From: Desulfuromonadales bacterium
Lineage (GTDB): Bacteria > Desulfobacterota > Desulfuromonadia > Desulfuromonadales > Syntrophotaleaceae
Assembly: GCA_030613545.1 (NCBI GenBank)
Contig: JAUWLU010000010.1
Span: 1 to 33,692 of the forward strand
Length of the DNA stretch: 33,692 nt
Reading direction: 5' to 3'
In this document: one piece after another, positions 17,605 to 26,495 of the stretch
Numbering within the stretch: the first letter of the stretch is position 1
Layout of the letters: each line of letters starts with the position of its first letter
Translations under genes and position numbers: made by a program
Notes under the pieces: model-generated
Databases searched by the model: none
Told to the model about the DNA's origin: nothing
The model's input: only the letters and a program-made list of their open reading frames with translations

Positions 17605-18885
17605 TTATCCCGCCGCTGGCGTCTGCTCGGCTTCACTGAGCAACTTCAGTAGCTGTTCTTCGAGACCTTCAAGGGCCAGCTCCTGCTGGGTGCCGGCATC
17701 CATGTCCCGCAGAATTACCATCTGCCGGGCGAGTTCTTCTTCGCCGAGGATCAGCACATAGCGGGCACCAAATTTGCCGGCTCGTCGCATCTGGGCCTTG
17801 AGGCTTTTGGTGGCATATTCCATCTCAACGCGCAGACCCTGCCGCTGCAGGGTTGCCATGAGCAGAAAGGCCCGGTCGCTGGCGGGCTGGCCCAGGGCGG
17901 CCAGAAACAGGGGCAGCCGTTCGGCGGCTAGCTGGTCGGTGCCCTTCATCAGCACCAGTCGCTCGACGCCCATGGCGAAACCGATGCCCGGCAGGGCCGG
18001 GCCGCCGAGGTCCGCGATCAGGCCGTCGTAGCGGCCACCGGCGGCGACGGCGTTTTGTGAGCCGAGACTGTCGGTCACCATCTCGAAGGTGGTTTTGCTG
18101 TAGTAATCGAGGCCGCGCACCATGCGGGCGTTAACGGTGTAGCTAATGGCCAATCCCTGCAGATAACCTTTGACCTGCGTAAAATGGTCGGCGCAGCCGC
18201 CGCACAGATGGTCGAGCATCGAGGGGGCGGTAACGGTTGCCTCCTGGCAGGCCGGGACCTTGCAGTCGAGAATCCGCAGCGGATTGGTCTGGGAACGACG
18301 CTGGCAGTCGCTGCACAGGTTGCCGAGGCGGTCCTGCAGATAATCGATCAGGGCCTGGCGATAGGCCGGCCGGCATTCTTTGCAGCCCAGGGAGTTGATG
18401 TGCAGTTCGACGTCGTCGATGCCGACGGCGCTGAAATAGTCGCACAACATGGCCAGGATCTGGGCATCGATTTTTGGATCGTCGACCCCGATGGCTTCGA
18501 CGCCGATCTGATGAAACTGGCGGTAGCGTCCCTTTTGCGGTCGTTCGTAGCGGAACATGGGACCCAGGTAGTAGAGCTTGGCTACCGGATCCTGGGCGTG
18601 CAGCTTCTTTTCGATGAAGGAGCGTATGACCGGAGCGGTCCCTTCCGGTCGCAGGGTCAGGGAGTTGCCGCTCTTGTCGGAAAAGGTGTACATCTCCTTT
18701 TCGACGATATCGGTGGTTTCGCCGATGGAGCGGCAGAAGAGTTCGGTCTTTTCCACCACCGGCACCCGGATTTCGGCAAAGCCGTAGGTTTGAAAGATGC
18801 GATGGGCTTCTCGTTCAAGAAACTGCCAGGTGGCTATTTCCCCCGGCAGGATATCGTTCATGCCTTTGATGCCTGTGATGTTCAC
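17605..18885 (-). CDS. hisS: Histidyl-tRNA synthetase
   Basis: Start reset to GTG at 18885 (VNITGIKGMNDILPGE) with RBS AAGGAACG; motifs LRPEGTAPVIRSF, FRYERPQKGRYRQFHQIGVE, ARMVRGLDYYSKTTFE. Confidence 0.93.
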   Translation of the reverse strand: MNITGIKGMNDILPGEIATWQFLEREAHRIFQTYGFAEIRVPVVEKTELFCRSIGETTDIVEKEMYTFSDKSGNSLTLRPEGTAPVIRSFIEKKLHAQDPVAKLYYLGPMFRYERPQKGRYRQFHQIGVEAIGVDDPKIDAQILAMLCDYFSAVGIDDVELHINSLGCKECRPAYRQALIDYLQDRLGNLCSDCQRRSQTNPLRILDCKVPACQEATVTAPSMLDHLCGGCADHFTQVKGYLQGLAISYTVNARMVRGLDYYSKTTFEMVTDSLGSQNAVAAGGRYDGLIADLGGPALPGIGFAMGVERLVLMKGTDQLAAERLPLFLAALGQPASDRAFLLMATLQRQGLRVEMEYATKSLKAQMRRAGKFGARYVLILGEEELARQMVILRDMDAGTQQELALEGLEEQLLKLLSEAEQTPAAG

Positions 18886-19078
18886 GGGACGTTCCTTTGC
18901 TGTTTCTATGGTCCAGATGCTTGTTGTTTGGCTGTAACGGTTTGCAGCCAGCCGCATGTATACCTGAATCCGGCAGTTTTGGCAAATCGATTCGCCTTGC
19001 ACTGGTGGGGGGCTGGGCAACCGTTGCGGGCAGATGGGATAGGACGCAAACCGCAGAAGAGCGGCAGAAGGCGTGGGC

Positions 19079-20449
19079 TTAAAGGTGTAGCTCCCGAGCG
19101 CTGCGAACCACGTTGCGGACCTTCTTGCCGACATACATGGCCCGGTCCGCCAGATCGATGATCCCCTGATGGTCGTCGGAGTCGACGGGAAAAGTAGCGT
19201 AGCCGACGGTCGCCGTCAGTCGGGCCGGATTGTCGCTTGCGGCGAAGAAGCTGTGCTGCTCGATGTTGCGGCGAATGCGTTCGGCGACAATGGCGGCGCC
19301 TTCGGCATCGGTCTCGGCCAGAAAGCCGGTAAATTCATCGCCGCCGTAACGGAACAGAATATCGGCCTCACGAACACTCTGCCGCAGCAGATCGGCGACC
19401 TCCTTGAGGGCCTGACTGCCGGCCAGATGGCCGCGGGAATCGTTGATCGCCTTGAACCGGTCGATATCGATAAAGACCAGGGAGAACTCGAGACCGTATC
19501 GCTCGGCGCGATGAATCTCCTGATCGAGGATCATCTGCAGATAGCGATAATTATGCAGGCCGGTCAAATCGTCGGTGTGAATCAGCTTGCGGACATCCTT
19601 GTAGCGATAGGCATTGCTGAAGCCGAGCGCGGTCTGCTCCAGCAGAAAGAGCAGGTTGCGGCGCGGCAGAGGCTGGCGGAAATCCTCTTCCACCCGGTTG
19701 AACAGCACCAGCAGACCTTCGATCCGTTTTTGATAGTGCAGAGGCAGCAGGCACAGAGAGCGGGTGCCCGTCGGCAGGGGCAGGTCGGTGGGCAGTTCAT
19801 CGCCCTGCAGCAGGCGAAAATCCTTGAGCCCTTCAAGGGTGGGCAGCAGGGCATGGGCCAGGGGCAGAGCCTCGTTTTCCGGCAGATCGTTGAGGGCAAT
19901 GACCTGAGAGACGCTGTTTTCAGCCGGCAGAAAGGCCATGCCGCGGCCGCCGCCAACCTCATGAAGCAGCGCCTGCAACGCCTCGGCAAAGAGCTGTTCG
20001 ATGTCGAGTCGGGCCGCCAGGTGCTGACCCCGCTGAAAGAGTTCGATCTGGCGCTTCAGTTGGGTGTTTTCATTGAGCAGCCGACGCTGTTCCAGGCAGG
20101 TGCGCACCACATGGTGTAGCTCTTCAGGGTTGAAGGGCTTAAGCAGATAGTTACAGGCGCCGTTCTTGAGCGCCTGAACCGCCGTTTCGACGGTGCCATG
20201 GCCGGTGGCGAGGATGACCTCCGGTGGATTATTGCGGGCGCGGCACTGGCGCAGAACCTCCAGGCCATCCATGCCGGACATGACCAGGTCGGTCACGACC
20301 ACCGAGATTCCCCCCTGCGCAATGCGGGCCATGGCCAGTTCCCCCGAGGAGACCGTTTCCACCTCGTGACCGTCTTCGCTGAGCAGTTTGGTGAAGAGAC
20401 GACGAAAAAAGAGCTCGTCGTCGACAACCAGAATAGTCGCTTTATTCAT
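19079..20449 (-). CDS. Response regulator with C-terminal GGDEF diguanylate cyclase domain
   Basis: 456 aa; REC (ILVVDDELFFRRLF, VVVTDLVMSGMDGLEVL), middle GAF-like region, GGDEF with YGGDEF and inhibitory-site RxxD (READ) five residues before GGDEF. Confidence 0.92.
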   Translation of the reverse strand: MNKATILVVDDELFFRRLFTKLLSEDGHEVETVSSGELAMARIAQGGISVVVTDLVMSGMDGLEVLRQCRARNNPPEVILATGHGTVETAVQALKNGACNYLLKPFNPEELHHVVRTCLEQRRLLNENTQLKRQIELFQRGQHLAARLDIEQLFAEALQALLHEVGGGRGMAFLPAENSVSQVIALNDLPENEALPLAHALLPTLEGLKDFRLLQGDELPTDLPLPTGTRSLCLLPLHYQKRIEGLLVLFNRVEEDFRQPLPRRNLLFLLEQTALGFSNAYRYKDVRKLIHTDDLTGLHNYRYLQMILDQEIHRAERYGLEFSLVFIDIDRFKAINDSRGHLAGSQALKEVADLLRQSVREADILFRYGGDEFTGFLAETDAEGAAIVAERIRRNIEQHSFFAASDNPARLTATVGYATFPVDSDDHQGIIDLADRAMYVGKKVRNVVRSARELHL

Positions 20450-20517
20450 TCAGTCGCTCTCCAGGGGAAATGAAGGCCTAAAAACTAGCAAAAATTAGCA
20501 AATCACATGTCAGACTG

Positions 20518-22953
20518 TCAACGGAAAAGGCCTTTGCGCCAACGCTGCAGGCGCCAACCGGAGCCGTCGCTGCTGAAGCGTAGGGTGCCGTCCCGGCCGG
20601 TATCGTGCAGCCTCAGGCCTTGCTCAGTCAGGGCTTCTGTAACCTGTTGGTGCGGTAGGCCGTAGCTATTGTGCCGGCCGCTGGAGGCAAACACCTGTCG
20701 CGGGTGCAAACCTTCCACCAGTCGCCAGGGTTCAGAATAGCGACTGCCGTGATGGGGCAGTTTGAGCAGGGTGACCGGGCCGGCAGGCGGATGGGCCAGC
20801 AAATCGCCGACCCCCTGGCGTTCCAGGTCGCCGGTCAGCAACAGGCCGTCCTGACCATGGCGGGCATAAAGGACCAGGGAGCGGTCGTTGACCTTGGGCG
20901 CTTGCTGAGACGGTATATAGATCGCCAGTTCCCCTGTCGTTCCCTGATCCAGTTTGGTCCAGCCCGCAGCAAAGGTGCGCAGAGGAATGGCATGTCGCTG
21001 CAGCGGTTCGCGTATCTCAGGATGGAGTTCTGCCAATGGCTGGGCGGACCAGAAGGCCTTGACCGGAAAGTGGTTGAGAACCTCTACCAGGCCCTGGCGG
21101 TGATCCGGGTGGTCGTGAGTGAGGATGACCGCTTCCAGGGAGGCGACTCCAAGGCGGGCGAGAGCGGGCGCTACCAGCCGGGCGCCCACATCGAAATTGC
21201 TGCCGTAGAGTCCGCCGCCATCGATAAGGTAATGACCGGTTTTGGGCCGCGACAGGAGCAGGGCTTCGCCCTGGCCGACGCTTAGAGCGGTGATCGTCAG
21301 CCTCTGAGGTGTTTTCTGCGGCAGAAACAGCAAGAGTAGCGCTGCCACCAGCAGCGGGCCGCGCAGGTAGCGCCAGCGACCCGTCCAGCGCGGAACCAGC
21401 AGCGACAGGGATAAGATGGCCACGCCGGTCAGGATTCGTGGTGAGAGATAACATACCTTGGCCGACAGCAGCGGTCCCTGGCTAACCTGGCTGGCCCCCT
21501 GCAGGGTCAGTTGGCAGATTTGCCCGCACAGCCGATACAGCGCGGCGCCAGCGGACGGCCACAGAGGGTCGAGTAAGGTTCCGGTCAAACCCAGCGGCAC
21601 GGCGCCAAATCCGATCAAGGGCACAGCCAGAAGATTGTTCAGCAGGCCGGCCGGGGCCAGCAGATGAAAGTGGCTAAGGATCAGCGGGGTGGTGGCGATG
21701 GTCGCAGCCAGGGTGGTCGCTGCCAGGCCGCTCGGCCAGCGCCACCAGCGGGGCAGAGCGGCAATGCGCCGTTGCCAGGTCGGCAACAACAGCAGGATGC
21801 CGCCGACCCCGGCCATCGACAGTTGCCAGGCTGGCTCGAAGAGACTTAAGGGCGCGCTGCAGAGCATGGCCAGAGCGACGCTGGCCAGGGCCTGCAGGGG
21901 GCTTGTGCGACGGCCCGTAAGGAGCAATAGGGCGCCTATGACGGCCATGAAAAAAGCTCTGCGGGTCGACAGCGCGTTGCCGGACAACTGAAGATACAGC
22001 CACAACAACGGCAACAGCAAGGTCGGCAGCAGGCGGCCGGGAGGCATGAACAGTAACAGCCTTTCGCTGCGTCGATAGAGCCAGCGGCCGACCCTGTAGA
22101 GCAGCAGGGCCAGCAGTCCAAGATGTAGGCCGGAGATAGCGAACAGGTGGGACAGACCCGTCTCCGCCAACTGCTGACGCTGGGTTGAGGCCAGCTGTCG
22201 GTCGCCGATCACCAGCGCACGCACCAGCGCTGCCTGGTCGGGCGCCACTGCCAGGTCGATGTGCTGACCGATGGTGCGGCGTAGCGCTGCCAGCCGAGCC
22301 AGAAGACCAGTCCCTCTTTCGGCGGCGAAGGGCACGATAGCCTCGGCTCGATCGAGGTAAGTCGTAACATAAATATTTCGCGCCGCCAGGTAGCGTCCAT
22401 AATCGAATTCGCCCGGGGTGCCGAAGGGTGCAGGGGTTCGCAGCCGGCTGCGAAATCGGATGCGCTGGCCAATCTGCAGGTGGGGATTACCTTCGCCAAT
22501 AGTCAGTCTCAGGCGCCCGGTGAGGGCTTGCCGGGCCGGATCGTTTATCAGCCGCTCCGCTTCGAGGTCGATGCGCAGGTTGCCGGTGCCAGGGTTGATG
22601 GCTTGCACTCGGCCTTCGATGGTCAGGGGTTGGCCCTGAGGCAGTCGAGCGACATGGTGGGCCGGCAGGGGCGGGAAGATCTGCCGCTGGTATTGGGCCA
22701 CTGCCAGCAGGGCACAGAACGCTGCCAGGATCACCGGTGCCAGGCGGGTGTTGCGCAGTAACAACCAGGCGCCGGCCAGCAGGGTTGGCCAGAGCAGCGG
22801 CAGCGGCAGTGGCGGAGAGTAAGTGGCCGCGAGCAGGCCGCCGATGGTGCTCAGCAGCAGCAAGGCCAGGACCCGCGGTTGATTCGCTCCGTTGGCGAGC
22901 TCTGAGTGGCTACGGTGGCGTGTAAATGATTCTGTCTGGCTAAGGTGAGACAT
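20518..22953 (-). CDS. comEC: ComEC/Rec2-family DNA uptake channel
   Basis: 811 aa; competence domain (LFAISGLHLGLLALLLYRVGRWLYRR) plus metallo-beta-lactamase part (DGGGLYGSNFDVGARLVAP, VILTHDHPDHRQGL, LLKLPHHGSRYS). Confidence 0.93.
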   Translation of the reverse strand: MSHLSQTESFTRHRSHSELANGANQPRVLALLLLSTIGGLLAATYSPPLPLPLLWPTLLAGAWLLLRNTRLAPVILAAFCALLAVAQYQRQIFPPLPAHHVARLPQGQPLTIEGRVQAINPGTGNLRIDLEAERLINDPARQALTGRLRLTIGEGNPHLQIGQRIRFRSRLRTPAPFGTPGEFDYGRYLAARNIYVTTYLDRAEAIVPFAAERGTGLLARLAALRRTIGQHIDLAVAPDQAALVRALVIGDRQLASTQRQQLAETGLSHLFAISGLHLGLLALLLYRVGRWLYRRSERLLLFMPPGRLLPTLLLPLLWLYLQLSGNALSTRRAFFMAVIGALLLLTGRRTSPLQALASVALAMLCSAPLSLFEPAWQLSMAGVGGILLLLPTWQRRIAALPRWWRWPSGLAATTLAATIATTPLILSHFHLLAPAGLLNNLLAVPLIGFGAVPLGLTGTLLDPLWPSAGAALYRLCGQICQLTLQGASQVSQGPLLSAKVCYLSPRILTGVAILSLSLLVPRWTGRWRYLRGPLLVAALLLLFLPQKTPQRLTITALSVGQGEALLLSRPKTGHYLIDGGGLYGSNFDVGARLVAPALARLGVASLEAVILTHDHPDHRQGLVEVLNHFPVKAFWSAQPLAELHPEIREPLQRHAIPLRTFAAGWTKLDQGTTGELAIYIPSQQAPKVNDRSLVLYARHGQDGLLLTGDLERQGVGDLLAHPPAGPVTLLKLPHHGSRYSEPWRLVEGLHPRQVFASSGRHNSYGLPHQQVTEALTEQGLRLHDTGRDGTLRFSSDGSGWRLQRWRKGLFR

Positions 22954-23009
22954 ATTCTGTCACAGGGTCGGGGCATGCTGGGGGCAATTCACCAAGAGGG
23001 AGGCTGCCC

Positions 23010-23315
23010 ATGTTTGAAATGATGATGCTGCTCGGATTTTTTTATGCCGGTTGCTGTTGTCTGCTGCCGGACCGCCGCAATTCACCCCGTTTTCGACGGC
23101 AGGATGTTTTTCAGAAACGTCCGTCCAAGAGGACTGCGCGGCGCGACGAATCGGTGCAGCGAGCGATGCAGCCCTGCCGGCCTATGGCCGCGGCTCGAGT
23201 GACAGTTCGTAACCGGGCGGCTACAGGCCTATTCCGGCAATGCTGGTTTGGCACCGGGCGCAGCGGCCATCCGCAAGATGTCTGCCGATCAGCTGGAACG
23301 TGCAACGTTCGATAA
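23010..23315 (+). CDS. Possible small ORF (101 aa), divergent from comEC, overlapping the 3' end of the radical SAM gene
   Basis: ATG with gagggagg upstream; hydrophobic Cys-rich N-terminus MFEMMMLLGFFYAGCCCLLPDRR; no recognised family. Confidence 0.25.
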   Translation: MFEMMMLLGFFYAGCCCLLPDRRNSPRFRRQDVFQKRPSKRTARRDESVQRAMQPCRPMAAARVTVRNRAATGLFRQCWFGTGRSGHPQDVCRSAGTCNVR

Positions 23316-24228
23316 CCCGTGAGCCGCAGTCGGGGCAGACGGTGTGTTCCCAACTGCCGGCAAGGTTGCCCTCGTAGATGTAGCGCAGGCCGGCATCGTT
23401 GCCGATGCGGCGGGCTCGTTGCAGGGTGGCCAGCGGCGTGCTCGGGCAATCGGCCATGCGGTAGGCCGGATGGAAGGCGGTGACGTGCCAGGGGGTGTCG
23501 CAACCGAGCTGCCCGGCGATGAAGTTGGCTATGGCGTGCAATTCCTCATCGCTGTCGTTGCAGCCGGGGATCAGCAGGGTGGTCACCTCCAGCCAGATGC
23601 CGAGCCGATGGTAGTGTAGCAGGGTTTCCAGTACGCCCTGTAGTTCGGCACCGGTGAGTTTTTTATAGGTCGCGGCGGAAAAGCTTTTCAGGTCGACATT
23701 GGCCGCATCGAGGTAGGGAGCGATCTGTTCCAGGGCTTCCGGGGTGGTGTAGCCGTTGCTGACGAACACATTGCCCAGGCCTTGCTGGCGGGCCAGCACG
23801 GCACAGTCATAGGCGTATTCGTAGTAGATGGTCGGTTCGGTGTAGGTATAGGCGATGCTGCGGCAACCGCTGGCTGCGGCCCGTCTCACCTGCTCTGCCG
23901 GTGCCAGTTGCTGGCCGGCGATGGGGCGCTCGGCGGACCATTGGGCGATGGTGTGATTCTGACAGTGCAGGCAGTGGAAGTTGCAGCCGACGGTGGCAAT
24001 CGAATAGCTGAGGGAGCCAGGATGATAGTGAAAGAGAGGTTTTTTTTCGATGGGATCGATCTGTTCAGCGATGCAGCGGCCGTAAACCAGGCTGTAGAGT
24101 TTGCCGGCCCGATTTTCCCGTACCTGACAGCGGCCGCGCTGGCCTTCGGCGATCAGACAGCGAAAACGACAGAGGGCGCAGCGCACCCGACCGTCGCTTA
24201 ACCTTTCCCAGAACAGCGCTTCGTGCAT
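23221..24228 (-). CDS. amrS: AmmeMemoRadiSam system radical SAM enzyme
   Basis: 335 aa; CALCRFRCLIAEGQRGRCQVRENRAGKLYSLVYG, radical SAM CNFHCLHCQNHTIAQW, FVSNGYTTPEAL, DLKSFSAATYKKLTGA. Confidence 0.88.
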   Translation of the reverse strand: MHEALFWERLSDGRVRCALCRFRCLIAEGQRGRCQVRENRAGKLYSLVYGRCIAEQIDPIEKKPLFHYHPGSLSYSIATVGCNFHCLHCQNHTIAQWSAERPIAGQQLAPAEQVRRAAASGCRSIAYTYTEPTIYYEYAYDCAVLARQQGLGNVFVSNGYTTPEALEQIAPYLDAANVDLKSFSAATYKKLTGAELQGVLETLLHYHRLGIWLEVTTLLIPGCNDSDEELHAIANFIAGQLGCDTPWHVTAFHPAYRMADCPSTPLATLQRARRIGNDAGLRYIYEGNLAGSWEHTVCPDCGSRVIERCTFQLIGRHLADGRCARCQTSIAGIGL

Positions 24229-24284
24229 GAGTACCTCCAGCAGTGAAGGCCGACTCGGCTGCAGCAGCTGCCGTTGTTACGGGT

Positions 24285-25190
24285 TTAGCTGCCGCCAAGA
24301 AAAGACTGACGAGTTTCCTCAAAGGCCCCGGAAACTTCTTCGAGAACAGCGTCTACCGCTGCTTCATCGAGCTGCAGTTGGGCGGCGTGGGGGGTGCTCA
24401 GCAGTTGCAGGGATTCTTCGGCCTGGCGTTGGCCGATGCCGAGGCGTTGGCAGACGGTGCCGGCCAGGTTGACCGTCGCGAGCAGACGTTCCGTCGTTTG
24501 ATCGAACTCTCCGGCCGGTGGCGGGTCGGCGTGAAACAGGGTACAGGCCACCAGGGCCGGAGAGAAGTTCCAGCTGTCGAGCAACGCGGCGCCGATGGCG
24601 CTATGGGTGTAGGGGAAGTGTTTCCGTTCCAGGTTGGCCAGAGAGCCTTCCTGGTTGTAAACTCCCTGCATGACCTCGGCGTAATCTTCCGGGGCGAGAT
24701 TGTTCATGGCGATCTTGCCGATATGGCGCATCAAACCAGCCAGAAAGGCTTCCTCAGGGTCCAGGTTCCCTGCCTGGCGGGCAATGGCCCGGGCGCTCAG
24801 AGCGCTGCCGATCGAGTCTTCCACCAGCAGCTTTTCAATCAGGCCGAAGCGCTTGTTCAGAGTCTTCATGCCGGCGGCCAGAACCAGGCTCTTGAGGGTT
24901 TTCAGGCCCAGTATCGAAACGGCGCCTTCAAGGCTGGTGATCTGGCGCTGAAAGCTGTAGTAAGAACTGTTGGCCACCTTCAGCACACAGGCGGCCACCG
25001 CCGGATCCTTGGCGACAACCATGGCCAGTCCTTTGGCCGACCAGTCCGGATCCTGCGTGGCCATCAAAAATTCGGTGATGATATCGGCCATGGCCGGCAG
25101 ATCCTTGACCGCGGCGGCCGCGGCGGTCAGTTCCAGATTGCCTTCCGCCCATTGGCTAAAGGACCAGGTGCTCGTTTCGGGGTTTTCCAT
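24285..25190 (-). CDS. HDOD-domain signalling protein
   Basis: 301 aa; LTAAAAAVKDLPAMADIITEFLM, VLKVANSSYYSFQRQITSLEGAVSILGLKTLKSLVLA, AFLAGLMRHIGKIAM. Confidence 0.85.
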   Translation of the reverse strand: MENPETSTWSFSQWAEGNLELTAAAAAVKDLPAMADIITEFLMATQDPDWSAKGLAMVVAKDPAVAACVLKVANSSYYSFQRQITSLEGAVSILGLKTLKSLVLAAGMKTLNKRFGLIEKLLVEDSIGSALSARAIARQAGNLDPEEAFLAGLMRHIGKIAMNNLAPEDYAEVMQGVYNQEGSLANLERKHFPYTHSAIGAALLDSWNFSPALVACTLFHADPPPAGEFDQTTERLLATVNLAGTVCQRLGIGQRQAEESLQLLSTPHAAQLQLDEAAVDAVLEEVSGAFEETRQSFLGGS

Positions 25191-25393
25191 AGACTAAGTT
25201 CCTCGCTGGCTTCTATTCGATAAGAGAGACGCTTGCTCCCTCGGGCCATCAACAAGAGTGTCGAAGATTTCTGCAGTACCTTAGCAAAACCGGTTCAGCA
25301 TCGTCAATTCAGATATCCAATCGAGCAGTCTATGGGCAGCCCCGAACGTTGTGACTAAATCCCGGGTAGCGGCTCAGGCATGGCGTACAGCGG

Positions 25394-26491
25394 TCAAAAG
25401 GTAAAGCGCCGCATGCTGACATTGAGCAGCAGGCCAGCACCGAGCATGGTGGTGATCATGCTGGTGCCACCGTAGGAGAAGAGGGGCAGAGGAACCCCGA
25501 CCACCGGCAGCAGGCCAATGACCATGCCGAGATTGATGACAATGTGCCAGAACAGCATGGCCGAGACACCGAAAGCCAGAAAGGTGCCGAACAGGTCGGC
25601 GGCGTTGCGGGCCACATAGATGCCCCAGATGACGATCAGCAGGTAAAGACAGAGCAGGGTCAGGCTACCGCAGAAGCCCCACTCTTCGGCGAATACCGAA
25701 AAGGCGAAATCGGTATGCCGTTCCGGCAGAAAAGAGAGCTGTGACTGGGTGCCCTTCATGAACCCTTTGCCGAAAAATCCGCCACTGCCGACGGCAATTT
25801 TCGACTGAATGATGTGGTAGCCGGCACCGAGGGGGTCCCGCTCCGGGGCGAGGAAGGTCAGAATGCGCTGTTTCTGGTAGTCGTGGAGTAGAAACCAGCC
25901 GCCGCCGGCACCCCCTGCCGCCAGCACGGCCAGCGCCGCCAGGGTGCCTCTGCGAATGCCGGCGAACAGGCTCATGGTAAAGCCGATGAACAGAACGATG
26001 AGGGCGGTGCCGAGATCGGGTTGTTTCATGATCAGCAGCGCCGGCAGGCCGAGCAACACGAAGGGCAGCAACAGGTCGCCAAAGGAATAGCCGGCCAGGG
26101 TGTCCTGGCCGGCGAAGTAGCAGGCCAGGGCAATGATGATGACGATTTTCATGATTTCGCTCGGCTGCAGATTGAAAAAGCCGAGATCGAGCCAGCGGGT
26201 GGCTCCCATGGACGTCTTGCCAACCAGCAACACCGCCAGCAGCAACAGCAGGGTCAGGCCGTAGAGGATAAAGCCGAGGTGCTGCAGATGCCGATAGTCG
26301 ATAAAGCTCACCCCGGCGGCGAGCAGGATTCCTCCGCCCAGCCAGTAGATCTGTTTTAGATAGACCGGTGTCGACAGCGGCGACCAGGAAGAGGTGGCGC
26401 TGTAGAGGTTGGCGATGCCGATCAGGGCGGTTAGCACTACCAGCAGCAGCAGTGGCCAGTCGAAATGGGTTATCAGGCGGCGATCGAACAT
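25394..26491 (-). CDS. rodA: Rod shape-determining glycosyltransferase RodA (SEDS)
   Basis: Start reset to MFDRRLITHFDWPLLLLVVLTALIGIANLYSATSSW; FLPERHTDFAFSVFAEEWGF, GLLPVVGVPLPLFSYGGTSMITTM. Confidence 0.93.
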   Translation of the reverse strand: MFDRRLITHFDWPLLLLVVLTALIGIANLYSATSSWSPLSTPVYLKQIYWLGGGILLAAGVSFIDYRHLQHLGFILYGLTLLLLLAVLLVGKTSMGATRWLDLGFFNLQPSEIMKIVIIIALACYFAGQDTLAGYSFGDLLLPFVLLGLPALLIMKQPDLGTALIVLFIGFTMSLFAGIRRGTLAALAVLAAGGAGGGWFLLHDYQKQRILTFLAPERDPLGAGYHIIQSKIAVGSGGFFGKGFMKGTQSQLSFLPERHTDFAFSVFAEEWGFCGSLTLLCLYLLIVIWGIYVARNAADLFGTFLAFGVSAMLFWHIVINLGMVIGLLPVVGVPLPLFSYGGTSMITTMLGAGLLLNVSMRRFTF

Positions 26492-26495
26492 GGCA

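Noticed and set aside
18886-19134. N-terminal extension of the hisS ORF
   Set aside because: The extension lacks HisRS homology features; GTG at 18885 with AAGGAACG gives the expected N-terminus.
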